Shown here: positions 23,201 to 31,756 of the stretch, in pieces
How positions within the stretch are numbered: the stretch's first letter is position 1
Layout: each line of letters begins with the position of its first letter
Source of the DNA: Margaritifera margaritifera
Lineage: Eukaryota; Mollusca; Bivalvia; Unionida; Margaritiferidae
Reading direction: 5' to 3'
NCBI GenBank assembly: GCA_029931535.1
Contig: JAQPZY010001660.1
Location: forward strand, 1,451,001-1,515,000
DNA: 64,000 nt
Translations under genes and position numbers: made by a program
The notes under the pieces: model-generated
Databases searched by the model: none
What the model saw: only the letters and a program-made list of their open reading frames with translations
What the model was told of the DNA's origin: nothing

Positions 23201-23575
23201 CCAAAACGCTACGGTTACCAGTACCGAAACTAACAAGGACAACTTCATACCAAATGTAAAGTGAAAAGACTGACTGAACTATCGTTCCAGCCAAGTTGTC
23301 AGCTTTGAAGTCTTAAAAGATGCCTTAAAGTCAGGACAAAATCAAGACTTTCGCGTGAAAAATGTTGGATCCTCACAAAATTGTGTGTTTGCAAGATCAC
23401 CAAATTGTCAGTCGACCCTTGGAAAAAGTATATCAGATTGTCAACCAGAAACGAGCGCTATTTCCGACCACAACATATTACCTTATGGACATGCCGATCT
23501 TCAGTATAAAAAGGAGAGTTTCAAGACAGAATATCATTGTGACCAGAGACGCTGACCTAGCAACCGTGTAATGGA
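20286..23575 (+). pseudogene. Polinton protein-primed DNA polymerase B (dead)
   Basis: The span of about 3.3 kb matches the family's usual ~1,100 residues. N-terminal region (20286-20960): TYTVKFKEFKSQVKADLWES, then QMCLARAIAEARTYAENN and a 'GVPEMLKLQDVLGP' block. Exonuclease region: VARNFSGYDEQFLLRYYSEQ (Exo II, about 21200-21260). Exo III keeps LEYCRSAFLRRCC but has lost the aspartate expected after 'YCRS'. Palm region (22140-23240): LLGGRTSAR, a frameshifted 'LYPW' motif A, and LMNLYHPVLPHH followed by the zinc-like LMFPLYRTCA; motif C reads NFDTNRC where the family has Y-x-D-T-D-S. The C-terminus (IVSRPLEKVYQIVNQKRALF) is near 23410-23460. More than ten stops or frameshifts are present. 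With both exonuclease and polymerase aspartates lost, it cannot be functional. Confidence 0.92.
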
Positions 23576-23657
23576 CCCACTGCGGACTCCAAGTTCAATG
23601 AAAATGGGTGCGATGCTGTAACTTGCAACCGGAGTGATGCCGTAACCTGCGACATAA

Positions 23658-23765
23658 GCAATGCAGCACGACCTTGTCGCTCTACTATTGAAAGCAATGC
23701 AGTATAACTTTGCCGCTCAACTAGCGAGAGTTATGGAGGAGGACCTTTCCGCTTTAATAGCGAAA
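23658..23765 (+). repeat. Three in-phase 36 bp repeats (12-residue pattern)
   Basis: Three consecutive 36 bp units start at 23658, 23694 and 23730. In one + frame they read AMQHDLVALLLK, AMQYNFAAQLAR and VMEEDLSALIAK. This is an amphipathic 12-residue pattern between the polymerase and the BIR remnant. An imperfect 24-26 bp duplication precedes it. It may be the remnant of a small helical-repeat protein, or a minisatellite that happens to stay in frame. Confidence 0.4.
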
Positions 23766-23863
23766 GCGATATCGTTCGTGTACCTGCCTATGCATGACAT
23801 CCAAGCACTCTTACGACACGCTAGATACCACTAGCTTATCGAGATTTACAAATAAAAGAATAA

Positions 23864-24165
23864 TACACGTTTCCTGTGGCTTTGTCTATTTATTGTCCCT
23901 TTCACACGTTCCAAAAATGTCCTAAAAATTATCTGAATGGATTACCCACTTCCAAAACTTTAGCCAGAGCTGGATATGTCTACTTGGGACGAGGAAACCA
24001 AGTAGAGTATTTTAGTTGTGGTGTAAAGATCCACGAATGGGAGTATGAAGATTCAGCTTTCCTGGAACATGCTTGATGGTTTCAGTCCTGTCGCTACCTT
24101 CCCTTGGATCCTTTAGAAGAGAGAATTCGTGTTAACCTCGTAATTGCGAGAACGTATTTATAGAA
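23864..24165 (+). pseudogene. BIR (baculovirus IAP repeat) domain remnant
   Basis: A + frame gives a full-length single BIR domain: FHTFQKCPKN, then LARAGYVYLGRGNQVEYFSC, GVKIHEWEYEDSAFLEHA, an in-frame TGA at 24074-24076, and WFQSCRYLPLD. BIR domains bind caspases and other partners in inhibitor-of-apoptosis proteins and hold a zinc ion with CX2C, H and C. Here the second Cys, the His and the last Cys remain, but the first zinc Cys is Tyr (Y-F-S-C), and the usual Trp before P-K-N is Cys. The TGA sits where an Arg is usual (CGA to TGA). No RING follows. It lies between polymerase and structural-type ORFs, in the same orientation. A host IAP-derived insertion is the alternative. Confidence 0.8.
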
Positions 24166-24169
24166 AGTT

Positions 24170-24416
24170 TGTACAGATTCACGTGAAACACAAAGAACAA
24201 TTGCATCCTCTACGACATAGACGTTTTAACCAGTGGTATTTGAATGCTATAAGATGGTTGATTACTTTGAAAGTGTTCAAAATGGTCAGACATTGATCAA
24301 CTACCGATAACTAAGAAGAGTTTCAATACCACGACTTCTACTTACAAGGTTGGAATACTAAAAGGAATTTCAGAGGACAAAGACTTACAGGATTACAAAA
24401 AAAAATTTAAAAAGAA
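24170..24416 (+). other. Unassigned Polinton interior
   Basis: Frame-broken DNA with short coding-like pieces (a frame reading HVKHKEQLHPLRHRRFNQWY near 24180-24240). No family was recognised. It may be the C-terminal remainder of the BIR gene. Confidence 0.3.
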
Positions 24417-24599
24417 GTGTCGCCTCAAGAAGAGACTTCTTCAAGACGTGTGGTGTGTTGTGAGTTTGTGACTGAACAATTTCTTCAATATGATTTACCA
24501 CCAGTAGATACCGTTTGTAAAACGTATGACTATTTCCTCAAAAAGACATTCCTGTCAATCTCTTTAGGAGGCGTCAGTATTCGTTCACTTTTAAAATGA
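24417..24599 (+). pseudogene. Unassigned Polinton ORF, EFVTEQFLQYDLP type
   Basis: A 60-codon + open segment (SSRRVVCCEFVTEQFLQYDL, then LKKTFLSISLGGVSIRSLL). It continues, after the TGA at 24597-24599, into a strongly basic stretch at 24600-24770 (KKTKPPKRQSEMKRRGAA and KSPARKIGTAVRTRTYSRR). The composition of the second part suggests a DNA-condensing core-like protein. I do not recognise a family. Position within the Polinton structural region is the main clue. Confidence 0.4.
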
Positions 24600-24989
24600 G
24601 ATCCTAATGCCGAAGCTAAAAAAACTAAACCACCTAAAAGACAGTCCGAAATGAAGAGACGTGGTGCAGCAAGTTCAAACAAGAAGAAGAGGAAGAAAAG
24701 CCGCTAGAAAAGAAAATCTCCTGCAAGAAAGATAGGTACTGCCGTTAGAACGCGCACGTATTCAAGAAGACCGTATCTTGGTGACTGTTTTCCTTGCCAC
24801 TTCCTCTTCTTCTTCTCCGTTAATGATGATGCCTGGCAAACCTGATTTAAGACCAGTATTTTCCAATTTGATGAACAATGGAAACTCATCTCTAAAAAAC
24901 TTCTACTTCTCCGAAGGACAACGTCTTCTACTGCTTTAGCTGCTGCTGCTGCAGCTACAAAAGTGGCTTGCCCTAAGACAAAGTACAAG

Positions 24990-25255
24990 ACAGAACAGGT
25001 GTGTTACAAAGTTTACTTAATTTGTCCAAACAAGAACTGGCACGATTTAGCCCGTTGAAAACACCTCATCATCGAGTGTTGCCCATAGTTAAGTTGGTAC
25101 GACGTCCAGACAATCAGTGGAAACGAATTCCAGTATATAAAAAAGAAGTCTTGGATGAGATTCACTTAAGTGTTTTCCTCCTGAACCAAAGATGTCACAA
25201 AGTTCACACCATCATCATCGACAACGCCCAAAGAAACCTTCTTCCAAAAAAATAA
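24990..25255 (+). pseudogene. Unassigned Polinton ORF
   Basis: An open + frame of 84 codons from 25001 (LNLSKQELARFSPLKTPHHR, VLPIVKLVRRPDNQWKRIPV, YKKEVLDEIHLSVFLL) that looks coding, rich in basic and hydrophobic residues. A preceding Ala-rich run encoded by GCT/GCA repeats at 24930-24960 may belong to it. No family is recognised. The frame ends in an A-rich tract at 25245-25260. Confidence 0.4.
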
Positions 25256-25359
25256 AAAAAAATACTTCCTCCTGGTTTAGCCAAACATTGGGATGTTTGT
25301 CAGTACTGACCAAATCCAATGCTCCGATGCGAAAATAAACCAATCAAAAAGCATAACAA

Positions 25360-25610
25360 GAAATCATCAATACCGTCTGTGAATGTTGTGCGAACGTTTT
25401 GAAAGAAGATACAGAAACAGCGATTATAACGACATCGTCACGTTCTTTGCCAATTGGTGAAAAAGAAAATGCCCAACGATAAAAAGAAAAAATGCTCGTT
25501 CAACGAGGAGGATGTCTACCCATGCTGATAGGACCGTTATTAAAAGTGGCTGCTCCTTTCTTACGATCGATTGCTGGACCTCTTTTAGGAGAAGTAATGA
25601 GATGGTAAAG
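25360..25610 (+). pseudogene. Small membrane-active-type structural ORF
   Basis: A + frame with one in-frame stop near 25480. The basic N-terminal part (KRKNxx-type charge) leads into LVQRGGCLPMLIGPLLKVAA, then PFLRSIAGPLLGEVMRW and a TAA. A conserved 'Q-R/K-G-G-x-L-P' followed by a small hydrophobic amphipathic segment is what I know from short Polinton/adintovirus ORFs thought to be minor structural, membrane-active proteins. Function is by analogy only. It is followed about 50 bp later by the next small ORF. Confidence 0.55.
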
Positions 25611-25661
25611 AAGAAGATAAAAAAGGACACACTTTTCGGAATGACATAACATTTAAATCTT

Positions 25662-25898
25662 ATGGATGGACGAAAATTAACTTTAGTTCCATACACACAA
25701 TGGATGGAACTACATCGTTGGTACGAACAACGGACACCACATTTACCTCCTATTCCTAATCCTAATCTCACCGAGATGTCACAGTTACTACAAGAATTAC
25801 AATTGTTGATCGATCGAACAGATTTGTCAGAAACAGAAAAATCGCAACGGTACGAACATTTATTACAACGTCTTCAACTGTTTCACCAGAAACTTTAG
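25662..25898 (+). CDS. Small conserved Polinton ORF, intact
   Basis: 78 codons with ATG and stop, apparently undamaged. It begins MDGRKLTLVPYTQWMELHRW, has a proline-rich middle (PPIPNPNLTEM), and ends in a helical half LLIDRTDLSETEKSQRYEHL followed by LQRLQLFHQKL. The 'L-V-P' start and the 'D-L-S-x-x-E-K-x-x-R/Y' helix are features of a short ORF I know from many Polintons near the integrase/structural end. Its role is unknown. Survival of an open frame in so decayed an element may be chance given its length. Confidence 0.6.
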   Translation: MDGRKLTLVPYTQWMELHRWYEQRTPHLPPIPNPNLTEMSQLLQELQLLIDRTDLSETEKSQRYEHLLQRLQLFHQKL

Positions 25899-26218
25899 AC
25901 GAGACTGCTAAACCTACTCTGAGAGATTTCAAGAATGTCATGAAAAGCGAAGATAAACAAAAGCAACAAAGACGATGACAGAGACGGCCACATGGACGGA
26001 AGAAGAAAAGATACACAAGAGAAATGTTTCAAACTCTGTCTGCTTCTTTTACTCCTCCTCCTCCTCCTAGTATGTCAGCCGAGTTGACACCTTCCGCTAC
26101 TCCAAGACGAGAAGAAACGAAAGCTTGGGTCAAAAAGATGATGTCTACACCCTCTTCAGCGCACGAAAAAAGAAAGAAGGGAAGTCAGAAGTGTAAAAAG
26201 AAATCAAGAAAAAAGTGA
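25899..26218 (+). pseudogene. Basic, proline-rich Polinton ORF
   Basis: Immediately follows the previous ORF. A + frame reads ETLDETAKPTLRDFKNVMKS, then after a stop RRPHGRKKKRYTREMFQTL, a short proline run encoded by CCT repeats, and SATPRREETKAWVKKMMST, ending in a Lys-rich tail. It is disordered and basic, as expected for a minor structural or DNA-binding protein. No named family. Confidence 0.4.
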
Positions 26219-26358
26219 CCAAAGAATCGATGACTACTGCTACTCCTATTGCTCGTCGGAGACGTTAAGTATCGCAATCCAAATTACCACACGAACAACG
26301 TAAGAGCAGTATCGAACCGTGGTTAACTTATTGAGCAGTAGCAACAACAGCACACCAC

Positions 26359-26900
26359 ATGGATACACTTTTAGCTAGCATTTACTACAAGCCTGCTTAT
26401 GCTGCTGGCTACGGAGGAATTCCAAAATTGCATCGAGCAGGAATCAATCATCAATGGCAAGCAGATTTGGTGCATGTCTCTCATTTAGAGTCGTGTCATT
26501 TGCTTGTTTTCAAAATCAGCTTGGGTAGTTTTTTTACTTCTAAAAAGTTCAGAGTTAGTGCCAGCTTTAAAACTGGTCTTGCAACAAAGTGGTCGACATC
26601 CTCTGCGATGGCAAATAGACAAAGGCACAGAATTTCTGAACCATGCTTTTAAAAAAAATTCAAAAAAGACACATTCGTTTTTCAGCACCGAAAATACTAA
26701 AATTAAAACGAGTGTCGTATAACTTTTTCTAAGAACTTTGAAAGAACGTATGTGGAAATACTTTACACATCAATATACTCTCAAATACATCGACGTGTTA
26801 CCACGTTTACTCAAAGTTTACAGTCAATCGTACCATGCCGTTTAACGCAGCTTCCTTCTTAGAGGTCCTCTCTCCATGAACTATAAAAACAACCCCTTTG
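26359..26900 (+). pseudogene. Polinton rve integrase (dead)
   Basis: Starts MDTLLASIYYKPAYAAGYGG followed by IPKLHRA, the N-terminal signature of Polinton integrases. An internal deletion then removes the zinc-binding region, because GINHQWQADLV (first catalytic Asp) follows at once. Next come, in other frames, DVFSKSAWVVFLLLKSSE, IDKGTEFLNHAF (second catalytic Asp, about 26615-26650), TKIKTSVV and, after a TAA, LRTLKERMWKYFTHQYTLKY. The third catalytic Glu position is that TAA stop. The enzyme inserts the element into host DNA. The C-terminal part and any chromodomain are missing. Confidence 0.92.
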
Positions 26901-27233
26901 GGTGTGGTTTGGAGAACCTGTCCCTAAAAATCAAATCGTCTTTTTCTGCCAAATATTTGTGGCGTATTGTGTCATCGGAGCAGCCATTGGAAATTTGACT
27001 TTGCAACAAGGAGATAAACGACTGTAGACTATTTTCCTCAGTAGTTGTATTGGTTATCTTTTTCCCATTCCCTCCTTGAAATATGCCGACAGTAACAACA
27101 ACATCGGTGCCTTCACCAACGCCAAAAAGAACAACAACTCTTCCAATCGCAGTAGCAGCCCTTTCCTGGAACATTTGGAAAATCATTTTCCTTTGGCAAT
27201 GAGTGACTCCTCGGAGACAAGAAGCATCGAATT

Positions 27234-27405
27234 ATGAATAATTAATTTTATTTAACATTAGCTAGTGGCAGTTCTATGAGTGTGTTTCTTAACAACACCT
27301 TATGTTGTTGCAGAGCCAGTTTACCTCAAGTCATACAATTAGATCACGAAGCTCATTGGGAAGTATCTTAGCTTGAAATCATTCATTCCCATTCGTCGTG
27401 GGAAA
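27234..27405 (+). pseudogene. 5' end of a Polinton structural-region gene
   Basis: From an ATG at 27234, with a stop three codons in, the frame reads FYLTLASGSSMSVFLNNTL, then LPQVIQLDHEAHWEVS, a stop, and LEIIHSHSSW. The 'F-L-x-S-x-S-S-M' opening and 'W-E-V...E-I' spacing match the N-terminus of a long ORF I know from many Polintons near the integrase, a presumed structural or adhesion protein. Only about 55 codons remain before a short tandem repeat replaces it. Confidence 0.65.
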
Positions 27406-27530
27406 AAAATTGGATGTTGGATAGTACTCAAAAAGTTGGTATTGGATAGTACTAAAAAAAAGTGGGTGTTGGATAGTAATCAAAAAGTAATGTATTGGAT
27501 AGTAGATCACTAAGTGCTGGATTGTAGTTA
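27406..27530. repeat. Short tandem repeat, GTTGGATAGTA unit
   Basis: About five copies of a 23-32 bp unit containing TTGGATAGTACTCAAAAAGT with variants. It sits at the right break of the Polinton remnant and before the inverted satellite. Confidence 0.8.
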
Positions 27531-27539
27531 ACGGCTTAA

Positions 27540-27800
27540 TGTCAAATTCCAGTTTGTCCCCAGAGTGACTGATCTGTCCCTAGACTTTTACGTTAGTGAC
27601 CCATATTGCTACTACTGGATATACGTAACCAACCCACAAGGACCCTCCTATTTCTCCAACTGCGCTCGACGAATTTCGTCAATACTTCTTCTAGGGGACC
27701 AAATATATCCATCGAAACAAACTCTCTGGAATAGGGGTCCAAATCAAAATACTTTCAGAAGGGGATCTTAAACTCTATATGTGGACGTAAGAGGTAATCT
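27540..27800 (-). repeat. ~171 bp satellite family, inverted, segment 1
   Basis: The reverse complement aligns with the 11.0-12.9 kb array: ATTCGTCGAGCGCAGTTGG, AATAGGAGGGTCCTTG and CCCCTAGAAGAAGTATTGACG correspond to monomer words there. About 1.5 monomers. Confidence 0.7.
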
Positions 27801-27827
27801 TCGTACAGTCTTTTCATAACTACCATC

Positions 27828-28085
27828 CAGTGGTGGATCCAGGAATATCGTTTAGGGAGCGTGGGGGGTGGGGGGGGTGCGTAAACAAGTAGGCAAGGAG
27901 TCTGTGGGACTGAACCTCCTTAGAGGGCCTGCATTGTAAGCGTTTCCAGGGGATAATTTCAACCATCTAACTGTAAAGAAACCTTGCTCTAGGAAACGCT
28001 TTTATTGTTTCGCGCTCATTTTTAGAGGGCGGGGTGGGGAGGGGTCCTCTGGCTCACCCCCCTCCCCCTCTCCAATCCGACCCTG
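27828..28085. mobile_element. MITE-like element within the satellite
   Basis: The 5' end CAGTGGTGGATCCAGG and the reverse-complemented 3' end CAGGGTCGGATTGG form an imperfect terminal inverted repeat. A 5-bp direct repeat CCATC flanks it (27823-27827 and 28086-28090). It contains G-rich and C-rich tracts. Similar 'CAGGGGCGGATCCAG' termini are widespread in animal non-autonomous DNA transposons. It splits the inverted satellite. Confidence 0.65.
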
Positions 28086-28089
28086 CCAT

Positions 28090-28370
28090 CTACTCATCTT
28101 CCAATTTCTCAGAATGGCTTTAATTTCGTCTAACCTTTTTCTACTTTTTGAGCAGATCCTTAACTACAAAACATTGAAAGAGGGGTTCTAATCAAAATAT
28201 TATAAGCATGGGTTTGCATAGTCCAAAGTGCTGATAGAATCGGCTATCTCTGTACCGCCTTTATATAGCCAGTACCCATAAGGACATACCTATTTCTCAG
28301 ATTCTGCTGGACGAGGTTGACTTCAAGTCTACCCCCTAGCACCTAGAAAAAGGTTAAAATTTCATTTTGC
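28090..28370 (-). repeat. ~171 bp satellite family, inverted, segment 2
   Basis: The reverse complement matches the 11.07-11.35 kb monomers word for word in places: AGAAATAGGTATGTCCTTAT, GGCTATATAAA, CACTTTGGACTATGC and AAGGATCTGCTCAAAAAGTA. About 1.7 monomers. Confidence 0.8.
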
Positions 28371-28428
28371 ATTTTTTTAATCAAGGAGTATAAGTAACTG
28401 GTTTATTATGGGTCATGGTATCAGATAC

Positions 28429-28551
<123 letters not shown>

Positions 28552-29031
28552 AACTTACAATATTACAAAATTATAAATACAAGGAAAAAAAAAACGAAAC
28601 CTATAAAATATTCTTTTTTTTTTTCTTTATTCAAGTACGTGGAGACTCGATCATGCAAGTTGCGGACTTCCACAAAATGAAAAGGCTGCGCCACTTTGCT
28701 TTATTTTGTCAACAAATGGTAGACAAGTGAGTAAATCATTATTTCAGGCCTACATATGATAGAACTAAATGTTTGATAATGAGATATGTACCCAACATAT
28801 TGAACAAGTTTTATCCTTCTCCTTGTAATCCGCCTTGAGGAAATTCACGAAACTTTGTTGTTATGTTGCCCTTGTGGGTAGCTATGTGCAGGGGAGGGAG
28901 GGTCGTCCTTGGCTCCCACTCATTGGTTCCCAGTAAGGGGATCAAAGGTCAAACGTTTAAAAAATAAAAGAACAAAAATTCAATTACAATGGCATTTTAA
29001 AATATATGCTAACCAAACCTTATATATGAAA

Positions 29032-29966
29032 TAGAGTTGGGTTCCACGAAAATTTTGTACCGCGGTATTTCTGAACATACTCTATACGTACCATGATATA
29101 CTGCAATTGTATTAGGGATATTAATTATCTTGCGATAAAATAAAATAAAATATCTCGGTTCGAAAGATAATCGCCGCCCCCCCCCCCCCCCCCCGGAAAT
29201 TAAATGGTCATTAAATTAGAGTAGATTATTTTGCTATGTGTACATTAATTGTTGTATAAGTTGTCATCTAAAAACTGTAACTAAAGTGGGATGATTAAGC
29301 TTAAAAAACATTTTGCTGACAATAGAGAGCTTGTTGATGAAAATAGGGAGTGCTGACACTGACGCCTACAATTTTCTACTTACACTATTGATTTAATAGG
29401 CAGGAAACTTTGAATGGGATGTAAACACCCGGGCAAGATATTTATAAGAGAGGGCCAGTAAACATAAAACACTGACTCAACAAACGAGAAAATATTTAGT
29501 GGACTAGAGAAATCGTGTAAAAGTCAAACAGAAAACAAGCGCCCTCCTGAAAATCTTAGTATGACGCTAGTAAATAACCAAAAAATTTACATTTTTCTTT
29601 TCTTTTTTTTTAATCAAAGTTTTTTTCCAAAAATTGGATTTGGCCCGAATATTTTTCCAAACATTCCATTCGGGACCCATGTTGGCATACGTGACACATG
29701 TCAAACGTGTGATTAAAGTATCATAAATATAATTATATTTGTAATATTCAAAAATTAATTTGGGACAAACACAACTGTTTTGTAAATAAAAGAAAAAATA
29801 ATTTTTGCAATTATTTTGTTATGACAAATTTTTAAAAACCCACATGCTTTTAATATCATTAAATTCGTAACAAGATTTCCTCGGATATTTCCGTGGATTC
29901 CTTACTGACGGAAGCTACCGAAGTACCGGTACAGTGAAAAGGCACCGGTGATACCGCGCACCTCTA
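29032..29966. mobile_element. Non-autonomous hAT-like element, 935 bp
   Basis: The left end TAGAGTTGGG and the reverse complement of the right end TAGAGGTGCG form a short inverted terminus of hAT type. Subterminal 'TACCGCGGTA' and 'ACCGGTA/GATACCGCG' words occur near both ends. The flanks ATATGAAA (29024-29031) and ATATGAAG (29967-29974) match 7 of 8, fitting the 8-bp target duplication of hAT transposons. No transposase-like frame was recognised inside. A poly(C) run lies at 29177-29194. Confidence 0.7.
29177..29194. repeat. Poly(C) run
   Basis: Eighteen consecutive C within the hAT-like element. Its length in the assembly may be unreliable. Confidence 0.9.
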
Positions 29967-30429
29967 ATATGAAGTATATACATTATGTAGTCATAGCTCG
30001 AAGGCACATCATATATGTGACGAATTTCCAATTATGACACTTTAGGTCACTGTCTGGGGCTAGGGATTAGTACCAGAAAAGTGTATGGTTTGTGACAAGG
30101 GATATTTGCGTTGACGAACCATTGCAATTACTCTAGATTTACTTGCTTACTTGTACAGTCTTTCAATTTGTCTCCTTTTCAGATGTTGATTGCTTCAAAA
30201 ATAACAAATACACAGACACATAGAAAGACCAATACAACAATGATTGGTACTCCATAAAGGTCACGAGATGAAAGATATCAAAGATATAGAACTGGTTCGA
30301 TGATACTCCCTCCAACATCCATGAAAGCCTTCATCGACAGCATGAATCTAATTAGTACTTGCAAGACATTTAGCACGGCCTAATTGATTGTTTTCTTGTT
30401 TTGTTTTTGTTTTGTTCGCTCCAATGTTG

Positions 30430-30705
30430 TAAATATTTTGTGAATAGTACTTGTTTATATTATGATTGACACTGTGCTGAGTCACCTGGTAGTTATAGCG
30501 ATCAAACTCTATCGACATTTAAATATTTTGATTGGGCTTTAGTCTTAATCCGTCTTCACTGACGAGTTTGTCCCATTAGTAATCGAATATTTTTTTCAGC
30601 AATATGTGCAACCAGCGGTTGCAAACCGTGGAGCAAACAACTTTCTGCAAACACGAAAGAACTTCCTATTATAAGACGTTAAAATTCCAACTATTAAAAC
30701 AGAGT
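30430..30705 (+). repeat. Dispersed repeat, copy 2 (pair with 9130-9415)
   Basis: Aligns in the same orientation with 9130-9415 over most of its length by eye. Neither copy has visible terminal repeats. The DNA between 29975 and 30430 shows nothing else recognisable. Confidence 0.65.
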
Positions 30706-30927
30706 TGATACAATTAAAATTATTCCACCCAAAGTGTGGATTTATTACCCAAGCGTAACGGCCCTTATCCCACGATCCTCATTTCTTCACAATAATGAGC
30801 ACTTTAGTGCCAGTCTATTGTACAGTAAGAATAAAAGATATCTTCTAAAAGACAGACAGACAGGCATGCATATTTCAGATGTAGATAGATAGATAATTAG
30901 GGAAAAGGCAGGTGTGAGTAGGTGAAT

Positions 30928-31010
30928 GATGTATGTATGTATGTATGTATGTATGTATGTATGTATGTATGTATGTATGTATGTATGTATGTATGTATGT
31001 ATGTATGTAT
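30928..31010. repeat. (ATGT)n microsatellite
   Basis: About 20 ATGT units directly adjoining the 3' end of a LINE fragment at 31011. On the minus strand this is a TACA tail, and the LINE at 45.6 kb also ends in TACATACAT. Confidence 0.95.
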
Positions 31011-31190
31011 AGGGTTTAACGGCACGTCAGCACAATCCAGTCTGTATAGTACAAGTTAAAAGTATAGTTCTAAAAATGGAAAACTTGCGAAAAATTTTAG
31101 GAAGAAAAACCCTTCTAAATAAACGTAAATATGTAATCCTTATAGATTAAAGGAATGGTTTGAAGATAAATGGAGAATATCAAAGTTCGC
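31011..31190 (-). mobile_element. 3' UTR fragment of the RNase-H LINE family
   Basis: Aligns with 45580-45730, the 3' end of the minus-strand LINE. Shared are AACGGCAC/GACGGCAC, 'CTGTATAGTACAAGTTAAAAG' versus 'CTATGTAGTGCCAAATCAAGG', 'ATAGTTCTAAAAA' versus 'AAAGTTCCAAGAA', and 'AAACCCTTC-AATAAA-GTAAATAT'. It is a strongly 5'-truncated copy in the same orientation, tail at the microsatellite side. Confidence 0.65.
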
Positions 31191-31403
31191 AACTTTGCAC
31201 TAGGGTATGCATAATTATGTCTTTGTGTGTGTTTGACTGTGTGCGTGAATTTTTTTTAAAAAAAACAAAAAAACAACAGGATGCTTTAGTTTCTTTATGG
31301 CATCAGTGCTGTCTTCATCAATTATTCGTTTAACCTTTCGAATGTGCTCGTTCTTTACATTTTTTGCATCCTTATCAAATAATGCTGAACAAACACTGAC
31401 CTG

Positions 31404-31558
31404 CAGTGGTGTACTGGCCATTGGGCATACCGGGACAAATCCCGGTGGGCCGCCGCAAAAAAATCCGTTTTTACCGGTGTTTTACTGGTGTGAGCAAAAC
31501 CCCGGGCCTGTCCCGGCAGATAAGTCCAAGGCCGAGTTGCTTACCCAGTACACTCCTG
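31404..31558. mobile_element. hAT-type MITE, 155 bp
   Basis: Termini CAGTGGTGTACTGG and (reverse complement of the right end) CAGGAGTGTACTGGG form an imperfect inverted repeat. Flanks CTGACCTG (31396-31403) and CTGCCCTG (31559-31566) match 7 of 8. The interior is GC-rich with CCCGGT/ACCGGG words that can fold back. Confidence 0.8.
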
Positions 31559-31756
31559 CTGCCCTGTAAAAATCACGTGTAGCATACAATAAATATAAGT
31601 TACAAAGTTTGAACAGATAAAAAATAAGTGTGCTTTCCTAATAGGCGTTTGAAAATCAAGCAAAATGAAAAGGTAAATTAAATGAGTGGATCAAACGCTC
31701 TCTTTTAAATCTTTGTAAAAGAAGCGGGCAATATCAACCACCTTAGATGGTCCTTT

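Larger units (their letters stand above)
18842..27405 (+). mobile_element. Decayed Polinton/Maverick (adintovirus-type) element
   Basis: A cluster of + strand remnants typical of Polintons, self-synthesising virus-like DNA transposons. It holds a protein-primed family B DNA polymerase (20286-23575), a retroviral-type integrase (26359-26900), several short structural-type ORFs between them, and the beginning of another capsid-region gene (27234-27405), cut off by a short tandem repeat. Recognisable ATPase, maturation protease and major capsid genes are absent, so the copy is truncated as well as mutated. Typical intact elements are 15-20 kb with long terminal inverted repeats; no such pair was found. 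Base composition and codon use are less AT-rich than the flanks. Left boundary is approximate. Confidence 0.9.

Noticed and set aside
26881..27186. Minus-strand 101-codon frame
   Set aside because: No resemblance to any protein. It lies opposite the tail of the Polinton integrase region.
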